A stretch of DNA of 64,000 bases from Rugalucina vietnamica (lineage: Eukaryota; Mollusca; Bivalvia; Lucinida; Lucinidae): contig OZ024874.1 in assembly GCA_964017185.1 (NCBI GenBank), forward strand, positions 51,612,856 to 51,676,855, in the 5' to 3' direction. The notes below the pieces were generated by a model. That model had not been told where the DNA came from and did not search any database. It saw nothing but the letters and a program-made list of their open reading frames with translations. Within the stretch, counting starts at the first letter, position 1. Every line of letters starts with the position of its first letter. The position numbers were made by a program, and so were the translations under genes. Shown here in pieces: positions 20,876 through 31,916 of this stretch.

Positions 20876-23800
20876 TGCCTAGGTCACACTAGGGCTTACG
20901 TACTCTGCGGACGCTGCGGATAGGTGTTCCGTATCTGTCCGTCCTATCCGTAACGATCCGTATCTCATCCGTAATGTCCGTAACTGTACGTATCGTATCC
21001 TCAGGGCGCGGTAGATCCGCGGGCAAATTTTCATAACTGTCAAAAATGCATGCGCGGATGGACGATCGGTAATGGTAGGCAATGGTACGTAACTGAAGGC
21101 ATTTATTCGAATCTGTCCGTATCTAATCGCATCTAAACGTATCATTCCGCGATCAAGCATTTGTTGCGGATCGATACTGTTACATACGTGTTGTTTCTTT
21201 CGGTTGCGGTCTTTGTCGTTTATACACACTTTTTCGATACAATTTAATACGTTCAGATACGAACACGTAATGTTACGGTTTTCCTAAAGTTTACACAGCA
21301 TGCCACACGTATGAAAACGGAATCAAACCAGGATGCAACTTGAACAATGCTAATAAGCGTGTGGCTGAGCCCTCTAGAGCTGAGTGTTTGGGCATAACAT
21401 AATCTGTATCCAATGCTTGAATGAATCATACAAGAACGTTTCTGGAATATATAGTCTCCTTGACAAAAATGTCCGTCATTTTTCTATTATACAGGTAATT
21501 TATTTATTTAAGGATATCCATAATTCATTTATGGATATCCATAATTCATTTATGGATATCCTTAATTCATTTATGGATATACTTAAATAATTAAAGATAT
21601 CCATCAATATTTTTGGATATCCTAAAATGAATTATGGATATCCATAAATGAATTATGGATATCCATAAATGAATTATGGATATCCTTAAATGAATTATGG
21701 ATATCCATAATTGAATTATGGATATCCTGAAATACATTTTTGGATATCCAAAAATCCCGATGAATTATGGATATCCATAATTCGATTTTTGGATATCCAA
21801 AAATCGAATTATGTATATCCATAAATCAGCTCATTTAAGGATATCCTTAAATGTGTTTTAGGATATCCAAAAATAAGCTTGAATTTAGGATATCCATAAT
21901 TCGATTTTTGGATATCCATGATTCTTTTTTTGGATATCCATAATGATCTGATTTAAGGATATCCATAATTCGATTTTAGGATATCCATAATTCATTTTAA
22001 AAATATTTCTTTTCCATAATGATTTTTTCCGTGTAATACGCATACGCTAACTTAAACTGCTCGAAACGGAAGCCAACGTAAATTCAACCACACCGGATGC
22101 CTCCATTCTCTGACTAGGGAGAAATCATTATATCCCATAGGCACGTATGGGGTGCCGTTTTACTATTTATTTCCTATTTATGGATATCCATAATTCAGTT
22201 TTGGATGTCCAAAATTCATTTTTGGATATCCATAACATATTTTTGGATACCCATAATTCTTTTTTGGATATCCTAAAATTGATTTATGGATATCCTTAAT
22301 TCGGCTGAATATTGGATATCCATAAATTGATTTTAGGATATCCTATAATCGAATTATGGATATCCTTAAATACAATCCTATTTTTGGATATCCATAATTC
22401 GATTATAGGATATCCTAAAATCGGGCTAATATTGGATATCCATAATTCGATTTATCCTTAATTATTGTAGGATATCCATAAATGAATTAAGGATATCCAT
22501 AAATACATTATGAATATCCTTTAATAAATTATGGATATCCAAAAATAGGGAATAAATAGTAAAACGGCACTCCATAGGCACGTACATCATTTTTTTGTGA
22601 TTTAAGGATATCCTTAAATGAATTATGGATATCCTTAAATACAGTCCTATTGAAGGAAATCCATAACTCATTTATGGATATCCATAAATCGAATTATGGA
22701 TATCCAATATTAGCCCGATTTTAGGATATCCTTAAATCGAATTATGGATATCCAAAAATAGGATTGTATTTTAGGATATCCATAGTTCGGTTTTAGGATA
22801 TGCTAAATCTATTTATGGATATCCAATATTTAGACGAATTTAGGATATCCTTAAATTGATTTTAGGATATCCAAAATGAATTATGGATATCCAAAAAAGA
22901 ATTATGGATGTCCAAAAATAAATTTTGGATATCGAAAAAAAATAAGGATATCCATAATTCATTTCAGGATATCCATAATTATTATGGATATCCATAATTC
23001 ATTTATGGATATCCATAATTCATTTTAAGATATCCAGAAATGTTAATGGATATCCTTAATTATTTAAGGATATCCATAAATGAATGAAGGATATCCATAA
23101 ATAAATTATGGATATCCTTAAATGAATTATGGATATCCAAAAATAGGGAATAAATAGAAAATGGCACCCATAGGCACGTACATCATTTTTTGTGATTTAA
23201 GGATATCCTTAAATTATGGGTATCCTAAAATACAGTTCTATTGAAGTACATCCATAACTCATTTATGGATATCCATAAATCGAATTATGGATATCCAATA
23301 TTAGCCCGATTTTATAATATCCTTAAATCGAATTATGGATATCCAAAAATAGGATTGTATTTTAGGATATCCATAGTTCGATTTTAGGATATCCTAAAAT
23401 CAATTTATGGATATCCAATATTCAGAAGAATTAAGAATATCCATAAATCGATTTTAAGTATCCAGAAATGAATTTTGGATATCCAAAATGAATTATGGAT
23501 ATCCATAAATAGGGAATAAATAGTAAAACGGCACCACATATGATTGTTGGTTGATGCGTGCATTTACGGTGTAGATACGTTTGTGTTACGGTTTAGATAC
23601 GGAAAGATTCGAATCAACGCCTTCATTTACATGTCATTACGTACTATTACGGATGTTTCATCCGTGCCCAATTTTTGACTTTTTTCAAAATTTGGGCGCG
23701 GATGGAATCGGACTTGCATATACAATACGTTAAGATACGAACATATACGGAAAAGATACGAATTGTTACGGATATGACGGATAGATACGAAAGGTCAGTC

Positions 23801-24174
23801 CGCAGCGTCCGCAGCATCCGGATGTGCTAGTGTGACTGTAGTTTGACTAAAACCTGCGTTTTCTTGCATCAAATTTCACCGTTATATACGCAAGAAAACG
23901 CAACATTACGTATCTGAAGGTGTATGTCTGTATCTAAAAGTAACAGATGGTATCGAAAGGTATGTAGTCAAGTATCTTAACCGTATGTATTCGAATTTAT
24001 CCGTAACTATCTTCGAACGTACCCGTATCTTTCCTGAACTACCCGTATTTATTCGTATTTAAAGGTAATAAATTCATTAAGAACCGTTAGCCCCGCCCAC
24101 AAAATTCTGCGGATCGCTACGTATAGTATTCGCAACTATCCGCGGCATCCGTAAGCGCTAGTGTGACCTAGGCA
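20876..24174. mobile_element. Foldback transposon G with a central GGATATCC array
   Basis: The inverted ends TGCCTAGGTCACACTAG and CTAGTGTGACCTAGGCA are flanked by TAA and TTA. The arms (about 20876-21300 and 23540-24174) are made of words such as TCCGTATCTG, CGTAAC and GATACG, and pair imperfectly. Between them lies a 2-kb array of GGATATCC-centred units. Block copy alpha lacks the element at the equivalent position (near 15770). There is no transposase frame. At 3.3 kb it is large for a non-autonomous foldback element, and all open frames inside are readings of the array. Confidence 0.88.
21505..23515. repeat. Array of GGATATCC palindromes
   Basis: Dozens of copies of the 8-bp palindrome GGATATCC, mostly as TTATGGATATCCATAA or TTTAGGATATCCTAAA, recur every 20-25 bases. 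A higher order is visible: the block ATTAGCCCGATTTTA...TAGGATTGTATT occurs near 22700-22770 and again near 23300-23360. The linker with TAGGGAATAAATAG and CATAGGCACGTA recurs near 22545, 23150 and 23505, and inverted near 22135-22170. Confidence 0.97.
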
Positions 24175-24990
24175 TTAGTACTTGAAGATTTATCCGCCCA
24201 GCCTAGCCTGTATACATTTCATTTACGAATGATAATCATCATGGCTTGTTAGGCAAAATTTGTCCTGCCGGTCCAAACTTGTATTATAGAGTTAAGCTCA
24301 ACTTGGATTCTCAAACAGAATAAATAAAAACCTAAAAAACAACAAACAACAACTTAAAACCCTCTTTACTATCTGATCATGAAGCAATACCCGGGTATGA
24401 ATAAAAGCACATTGATTGTTTAGACATGGTGCTGCTTAGTATTTGTCCGTTAGACTTGTAGATAAGGATGGTTCATTCAGTGACATTAATATTGATAAAT
24501 CTGGATCATGCATGCGTCTAATAGATTTAATTCTTACGCTCTTGACAAAATGTGTCCCATGTGAATCAAATCCATTTAATGTACCACATATAGAAACAGT
24601 TTTATCAGTACAACATAAAACAAAAGAGATACGCTCCTAGAAAATGTTTTGATAAATCAGCGAATTATTACCCACATTACATAATGTACCATTTATTATA
24701 TCAGCATAAAGGTGAACATCAAATTGAAAGTGATTTTACGACACATTGGCATGCAGTGCGTGTCATCAGTGTATGGAATAATATGTTCTTTTGCTATTTT
24801 GTTATGACCATTTAGAATAAATCCAGTTTTTGAACAGTTTTATTATTATTTTTTTTTATTTTTCGACATGAACAATGGTTTCAATGTTATTGCTTGCCCA
24901 TCATTAAAAAAAAATCACGAATTCACCATACCCGTTTAGTTTACGGTACATGGAATCAAAAGACACTTTTGACACAATAAGCCTTACATA

Positions 24991-25138
24991 GACCTATTAT
25001 GATCGTGGTAGACTCACGTCACAGATTTACCGTCATATATCTGAATGACAAGCCTGTTCCGACTGGTCAAATACATTCATTTCATTCAAAATTTTAACGG
25101 TTAATATGTGACGTGAATCTTCTACGATCGCAATAGGT
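24991..25138. mobile_element. Short palindromic MITE E, copy 3
   Basis: Block-beta counterpart of the copy at 17061: TATTATGATCGTGGTAGACT pairs with CTTCTACGATCGCAATAG. Confidence 0.7.
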
Positions 25139-25171
25139 TTATACATCCTATATTTTTCATTGTTATAGATC

Positions 25172-25315
25172 CCGGACGATCGTATATATAGTAGACTCGT
25201 TATCAGCAAGAATGACACATGAACGTAAAGTTAGTTGACAGTTGACAGTTATGACACGCCTATTCATATGTATAATGGTAAATTTGTGACGTGAGTCCCC
25301 TACGATCGTACGGGA
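25172..25315. mobile_element. Short palindromic MITE E, copy 4 (rearranged)
   Basis: Counterpart of 17577-17718, with an internal replacement near 25200-25255. Confidence 0.65.
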
Positions 25316-25526
25316 ACCATATAATAAAACCCAGTGATGACATCACGTCATGCTGCAAACTGAAAACATGTCTTTCTGATAGATTACAACAGCGTGAAAT
25401 CTCAGAGCTATTCATCGAAGATGTATCCCTTTCAAGAACATACTCAGACAGGATTTGGGTTTATATTTAGACCCATTGCGAGGCTTCTGATATCAAGAAC
25501 TCGCAGATGGACACCTACTTATTGAT

Positions 25527-25755
25527 ACATGTCATTACGAAAACACGCATATGAAATAAATAGAGATTTTTTTCAGTTTTCAGATGTAAACTAATTAAAA
25601 ATTTTCATCAGAAAAAAATACGTTCAATATTTTTGCTGAAAACATAGATTGTGGTGAGGCGGTTCTGACGAGTACCCAAAATCTAATTTTCAGAGCAAAA
25701 ATAAGAAAAAAAATGTATACCCCTGTATACCCCAGTTTTGCGATATAAAAGTGGG
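25527..25755. mobile_element. MITE C, copy
   Basis: It carries ATTACGAAAACACGCATATG, a partial central hairpin (ATAGATTGTGGTGAGGCGGT) and AATGTATACCCCTGTATACC. Its right end is displaced to about 27806-27850 by a 2-kb insertion. Confidence 0.7.
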
Positions 25756-27806
25756 GTATTTATATGTAATTGAATGACTATCGTTAAATATTCGGAACTA
25801 GTTCATATGGCAAGTTCCGAATATTCATTCAATAACCTTTTTATTATATTCCCTTCAATAAGCAATGAGGGATTTCAAATGCTTATTCGTGGCATCTCCA
25901 GGCCTGGTCGACCTTTAATTTGGCCACAATTTATGTAAAAAGTATCGTTTCTAACGACTGATCACCATATTACTACACACGAAAAGCTCCGCCTTTCGCA
26001 GTAAATGTTGACCAACGTTAACGCGAGAAACGTGACGTTGCATCAAAATTGATGACGTCGACGTGACTTTCGGACAACGTTGCGGTCGAAAATTTCATGA
26101 ACATGCTAGAAAATTGGAGTGCCAAAGCTGTATATTTTGTTCAAAAATACAGGCATTTGTTTTTAGATGAAGTTTTGTGTATTTATTGTGCGACGCATTC
26201 TGTAAGTTTTCTAGTTTCGCCGTTTGTTCAGCTGAAGGGGAAAAGCAAAATGGCTGCCAGATATTTTTCAATGGCGACCAACTTGCGAAAGTAGTCCGCC
26301 GGGAACGTGCTTCCTTGGACCCGTGCAATATGATAGAACGTTCCTTGGACCCGTGCAATATGACAGAAAGCACCATGAAAAACATTCTAAACTATTGAAT
26401 ATGGAAAACAATTCAATGTTTTCAGCAATGCAAAGTGAACGGGGCAATTTCTTCGGTATATAATACCAGAGGACCAATGGTCCTGTAAACGTTCACCTGA
26501 GATCTGTGGTATGCGACATTAGTTGACCTTGCCATAAAATAGGTCACGGTCATCCCTGGGTCATGATTTATATAAACTTTGTAGAGTTCCATTCCCTGAT
26601 GCTTCATGCCAAGTTTCAAAATCGTAGGCCTTCCGGTTCTGAAGAAGAAGATTTCTAAATGTTTTTGCTATTCATAGCCATGGCGGCTATCTTGGTCATG
26701 TGACCTTGACCTCCTCCTACCTAATGATGCTCCACATAAAGTTTGGCTTTTATTGGCCAAGCGGTTTCAGAGAAGAAGATGTTTGAATATTATGGTCATA
26801 TACGTATGTATATAGCCCTGGGGCAGGGGCAGACAACACCCTGGGGTCAAAATTATTTTCATAAACATTAATCTTCTGTCCATTTGCATACTCCCAGCAA
26901 GTTTTCCCCCATTTAATTACATTTGACTTATTTTCCCCATTCAAATGCATTAGCGACCTAGGTTGACCTTGCCATAAAATAGGTCAAGGTCATCCTAGGG
27001 TCATGATTTATATTAAATTTGTAGAGCTCTATTGCTTGATGCTTCGTGCCAAGTTTCAAAATCATAGGCCGTCTGGTTCTGGAGAAGAAGATTTTTAAAG
27101 ATTTTTGCTATTTATAGCCATGGCGGCCATTTTTGTCATGTGACCATGACCATTAATACAAACTTTCATTCCCCCTTGCTAACGATGCTCCACATAAAGT
27201 TTGACTTTAATTGGCCAAATGCTTTCAGAGGAGAAGATGTTTGAATATTATGGTCATATACATGAATATAGCCCCGGGGCAGGGGCAGGCAACCCCCTGG
27301 AGTCAAAATCTTTTTCACAGACATAAATCTTCTGTCCATTTGCATAATCCCAGCAAGTTTACCCCCATTTAATTACATTTTACTAATTTTCACCATTTAA
27401 ATGCATTAGCGACCTAAGTTGACCTTACTGTAAAATAGGCCAAGGTCATCCCAGGGTCATGATTTATATAAAATTTGTAGAGCTCTATTGCCTAATGCGT
27501 CATGCCAAGTTTCAAAATAATAGGCCTTCTGGTTCTGGAGAAGAAGATTTTTAAAAGTTTTTACTATTTATAGCCATGGCGGCTATTTTGGTCATGTGTC
27601 CTCGACCATTTATACAAACTTTGGTTCCCCTTCCTAAGGATGCTTCACATGAAATTTGAATTTGATTGGCCAAGCGGTTTCAGGGGAGAAGATCTTTGAA
27701 AAGTGTGAACAACGACAACGACTACGACGACGACGACCACGACGGACATCGGAGCATTGGTGTACTATAAGCTCACCTTGTGAGCCTAACGGCTCAGGTG
27801 AGCTAA
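25756..27806. mobile_element. 2-kb insertion with three tandem units of about 450 bp
   Basis: Block alpha lacks this interval (near 18110). It opens with a hairpin (ATATTCGGAACT against AGTTCCGAATAT, 25785-25825). It then holds three tandem units starting near 26519, 26961 and 27413, each with GTTGACCTTGCCATAAAATAGG, GGTCATGATTTATAT, CTATAGCCATGGCGGC-like and GATGCTCCACATAAAGTTTG landmarks. It ends in a hairpin AGCTCACC...GGTGAGCT followed by A's (27767-27806). I recall such AGCTCACC hairpin repeats as common in bivalves. The transposon class is not settled; a Helitron-like end was considered. Confidence 0.7.
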
Positions 27807-27865
27807 AAAGGGGGTATTCATTGCAAGGGTATGTTTTCATGATGTTATCGCTTGCCCACCATGTA

Positions 27866-28240
27866 TCACTGGGTGCTTCCTTCGTCCCGATATAAAAAGG
27901 TTTTGTTTGACTTTTACTATAGGTCCCGATAGGATTTGGTTTTGTTTGATTTCGGTATCAGATTTTTTTCTACAATAATTCCGAGAATTTGGTCAAAGAT
28001 TTGATTTGATTCTAATTTATGACGTCATTGAACGAATTTCAAGTCATAATATAGTGCTTTGAATGCAATTTTATAGTAAGATTTTATTCGATTCGTTAAA
28101 AAGTGATATTAATTAAGCAATGTATGTTACTGTTGACTCTGTTTTGTGGAGATTGACTATGTTAAAGAAGCAGAACAAAATCCGTTACCAAAAAGTCAAA
28201 CAAAACCTTTTTATATCGGGACCAAGGAAGCACCCAGTGA
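27866..28240. mobile_element. MITE U with 4-bp TGTA duplication
   Basis: The ends TCACTGGGTGCTTCCTTCGT and its complement begin an inverted repeat of about 50 bp, which continues through CCCGATATAAAAAGG and TTTTGTTTGACTTTT. TGTA flanks both sides (27862-27865, 28241-28244). Block alpha at 18197-18215 reads CCACCATGTATGCAGC, the empty site. Confidence 0.93.
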
Positions 28241-28689
28241 TGTATGCAGCTCCCTATGATTCAACAGCTCACGTCAAGCCAAACGAGATAAATATAGCTT
28301 CTCTGTTCTTCTCTGTTGTCACAATGGAAACTTCCACTCAGTACTTTCGAACCAAATTATAGTGAAAAAGTGTATGTAGTATTTTTTATCTTTACAGATG
28401 AGAAAATAATATCATTAAGCCATTGTTGCACTTGCGCTTCCTTTCATCTATCTTAGATATAATGAAAGTAATCAGATAGAGACATTTTTGAAACAAAGTT
28501 TATTATTTCAAGGTTTTATCTCTCGAAACGATCTTTGCTATCAAAAGAAACTGCCATGGCATTATATTAAATGATATTCTGGGCTTTTGTAATCTACAAA
28601 ACGAATTCAGTTATATTTTGTCTTTAGAAGCGATATGTTTTGTCTTAAGAAGCAATGAATTTTCTTCATAGTTGTCGACTTGGACGTAA

Positions 28690-29070
28690 AGCAACAAATC
28701 AAACAAAACATACCGGGATCAAATCTAAATAATATTGTTTTCATCATCAACTGACAATTCCACGTTCAATCTTGTGAAATCTCCGAAAAATGAATGTCTT
28801 TAATAAACAGGGACCTTGTTAAATATTCGTGCACACACACGACATCACTAAATAAGCGAATCTATTATCCATACTCAGCCAATAAAATCCGGGATTGAGA
28901 CACTAGTCTTAAATTCTTGTTGGGTTTGGGAAGAAGACGGTGTAGCTTATATCGGTATACGCGTAGTACTAAGCACAGAATTACTGAGAATCGTGTTCTT
29001 TGAGATACACATACAAACCAATCACCGGGAAGGGGTTTACCTGTAACGTCACATGTTAGGGAGAATCCCA
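28690..29070. other. No recognisable feature
   Basis: Beta-specific sequence between aligned parts of the block. The minus-strand open frame 28865-29203 has no domain and its 3' half overlaps the repeat. Confidence 0.3.
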
Positions 29071-29689
29071 TTCCGATATTCCTGATGGTCGCGAATAGCA
29101 CGGGATGTAGGTTGGTAGCATGCAATATGCGTTTTGGGTGCTGCATTACAGGTTGGAAAGAAAGTACATGTATACTCTCTAAGAATGGTTTATAGGGATA
29201 CATGTTTATGAAAATTATGTTCTTGCGTCAAGTGTTCATCGCAACTGTGAAGCTTCTAGATATTACTTTCTGATGATGAACTTACCAAAGTTTAGAATAA
29301 AGAAACCCAAATCGGCAAAAAAGCTGTTATATTCGTAGACAATTTGATATGTCACGAAACAAATTGCCAGTTTAGGCAATAGATCTAAAGACCCTGATTT
29401 TGTCAGCTAATACTTCTATGCCGACAAATGGTATTTAAGAGGCTATAATGTGGATGCATTGTTGGTCGACTTAAATTTTCATATTTACGTGTTACAATCG
29501 CTTTTACCAACGTGTTCAGCTGCATTTTCGGTGCCTACCGCAACGTGATATTAAATTATCAAACATAACTACAAAGAACATTTCCTTTCCAGTGTACACT
29601 TTAGGTTAAATTCAGCCATTATCGAAAGTCACAGGGTTAATAAATAATACCATTTTTTTTTCCAAATTTTATTAGACCATTTGAATATT

Positions 29690-29870
29690 ATGAAAGTATT
29701 CCTTAATCCAATGTGGACGGCTCACTCGATCACCGCTGTGTCTGGTGTGGATTCGAGCCCCGAACTGGCCACATGTGAAACAAGCCAAGTTCTGCTTGCG
29801 GGTGTGCCAGGTGGCTTTTCTCGGGGTTTTCCCGTTTTCGCCCCACTTACTGATTGGCCCGCTTCGTAGA
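29690..29870 (+). repeat. Possible tRNA-derived SINE fragment
   Basis: GGATTCGAGCCCCG resembles a B box, and GGGGTTTTCCCGTTTTCGCCC resembles the G/C-rich body of some invertebrate SINEs. A convincing A box is missing. Confidence 0.3.
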
Positions 29871-29933
29871 GCAAAAATAATCTTGAAAGGGACATATGAC
29901 TGAATTAAAAAACCCAGTGTGTTTAATTCGGCA

Positions 29934-31194
29934 AATAGGTTACTGTATGGGCGTTACCTCGTGAATACGTTAATGGGTATGGTCTACTTTTGAAAAAGCT
30001 AAAGGCATACAGTTGAAACATTCAACTCACATGTTTCCGTTAGAAAATACGAATGAAATACGACTTTGTCTAATTCACTGGATTGGGCAAAATACAGGTA
30101 GCTGATCTCTTACGGTAAATATACACATGGAAATAAGTTAGGGAACACTTTGAGCCCTTGGGGAGAGTTTGAAAAAATCCATTTTCCTTTTTTCTGGCGA
30201 TACTGAAATTTTTATCACATATATTTCATACCTTGGCCTAGCTACAGCCCAATTTATGGAAATTCACAACATTTCATCTTTGTGCTACGGAGGATACAAT
30301 ATGCCATATGCGAAAAACTCCACTTGTACTGAATACAAGTTTGCCTTTTTGCTTCTGTCTGCACTCCGCAAAACTCAACTTTTGAAAGCAAAACAGGAAT
30401 AAAATGTGAAATCTGATCGTTCTGAATGAATAAACGACTTCGGACCTAAAACTTCATGCTTCATATCCAAACAAACTAATCATACAAAATCTACAGTTTG
30501 CATTGATTTCTACGGAATGCCAAATTCTTGGATATTTTGCAAATAAAGCCGTAAAAGAATAATTCCGCTAGGACACTATAACCAGAACTTACATGTTTAG
30601 ATTCCTAAAGGGTCATGTCGAATATCTGGCCCAACTTTTACAACCTGCAAAATGTATACCCAAAGAATAAAACGTAGGCATGAAACCTACCCCCGGAAAA
30701 GTATGGGCCTACCGCCGACGGTCGGTCAGAAAATAAAGAATTTATGATAAAAGTTCCACAAGCAATGTCTCAGCAATGTAATGTCTTACTCTTACGAAAA
30801 ATTACGACAACGTGAGTTCAAATAATGAAGTTATCGCAAAGACTGGCAGTGCGTTTCTTAAATTTAGCAAACATTTTCTGAATCAAAGATGGCCGCTCTC
30901 CGCCGCAGTTTATGTTTGATGCTAACCATTTTCATATAGAAGCAACTTTGGAGTCTGCAGATTCTGACAAATTGTCAAAACATTCTTCATAATTTTTACA
31001 AAGAAGGATATATACAGTCCAAAGTTGGTAGTCACATTATGACAGGTGTTCCCTAACTTATTTCCATGTGTATATGTAACCAGCACTCTAGGCTTGCGTC
31101 TAAAATCCCCCCACTTGAATAGATGGACTGGCCGACCACGCCCAGATATGAATATTAAAGTTGCCGCCTATACAGTGACCTATTTGCCAAATTA
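29934..31194. mobile_element. MITE F, copy 2, carrying a nested element
   Basis: The ends match copy 1 (TAATTCGGCAAATAGGTTAC and complement), and its internal sequence is the reverse of copy 1. It is split at the ACGGTAAATAT motif by the element at 30124-31070. Confidence 0.88.
30124..31070. mobile_element. Tc1/mariner-like element N nested in MITE F
   Basis: CACATGGAAATAAGTTAGGG and its perfect complement form the termini (about 27 bp) with TA on both sides (30122-30123, 31071-31072). No transposase is readable; the 77-residue frame at 30169 has no DDE motif. Confidence 0.92.
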
Positions 31195-31510
31195 TATTTC
31201 ACTCAAATTTCACTGGCAGTATGCAACAAAGAAATAGGGCACTTAGATGCATCTATAGCTCGATTTTGACTACTGGCGCGTCAAAAGTCAGACTAGTCAA
31301 TGAAGGAGCATGTGAAAGGGTATTCAAATTGTAACAGCACAAAACCTTCTGTGCAACCAAAGTTTCACTGTAAACTTGTTGCATTTAATCCTGATTTTCC
31401 TTTCACGTGCTACTTCATGGAATCACCTGACTTTTCACGCGCCAGAGGGCAAAATCGAGCTTTATCATGACAACCCGCAGCAATACGCAGTGCAGAAGTA
31501 AGACAGTTAT
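31195..31510. other. Palindromic non-coding segment
   Basis: CTCGATTTTGACTACTGGCGCG (31258) is roughly inverted at CGCGCCAGAGGGCAAAATCGAG (31438-31459), so this may be a further small inverted-repeat element of about 200 bp. No coding content. Confidence 0.45.
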
Positions 31511-31659
31511 ATACGCCAGTTGGAAAATTTGATTAGTCGCGAGACAAACAACGCATTAGCTCTGATTTAATCAGCGATAAATGTACGCAACGGCACAGAA
31601 CTGGAATAACTGTATGCGACAGCGTTATGAATAAGTTGAACCACCTCATTAGAAAACCA

Positions 31660-31780
31660 AAATGTGGGTTTTGAACAGGTCTGACACAAACCAAGCTGTA
31701 CAAGCACAGAAGATGGCTAGATGCTGGAAAATTTAGATTTAGAAAGTAGAGGAATTGTACTATCAGTGTAGCGAAAAAAA
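31660..31780 (+). mobile_element. MITE K, left-half fragment
   Basis: CAGGTCTGACACAAACCAAGCTG through AGAGGAATTGTACTATC-GTGTAGCGAAAA matches the left half of family K up to the hairpin. Confidence 0.6.
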
Positions 31781-31916
31781 ATATTAACTTTAATTTGCTA
31801 TTCGCAAATTTGAATTCTTTGCCCTCCTGTAAGTGCCGGAATAGACCACAGTTAGGACTTCCGCACTTTTGAACAGCTTTTTTTTTCAGTACAACTGTTT
31901 TCAAACCTAGCTTTTG

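Noticed and set aside
21384-22671. Frames with repeated MDIHNSF peptides
   Set aside because: They translate the GGATATCC array on either strand; the period is that of the DNA repeat.
21505-23515. CRISPR array
   Set aside because: The repeated unit is only an 8-bp palindrome with short variable AT-rich spacing, without constant repeats or spacers, and the context is animal DNA.
24443-24640. 65-codon frame MSVRLVDKDGSFSDINIDKS in block beta
   Set aside because: The equivalent of block alpha (16540-16740) is broken by stops and frameshifts, so there is no sign of coding constraint.
25756-27806. Firm Helitron assignment
   Set aside because: The 3' hairpin followed by CTAA is suggestive, but no 5' TC end, A/T insertion context or Rep/helicase sequence was seen.
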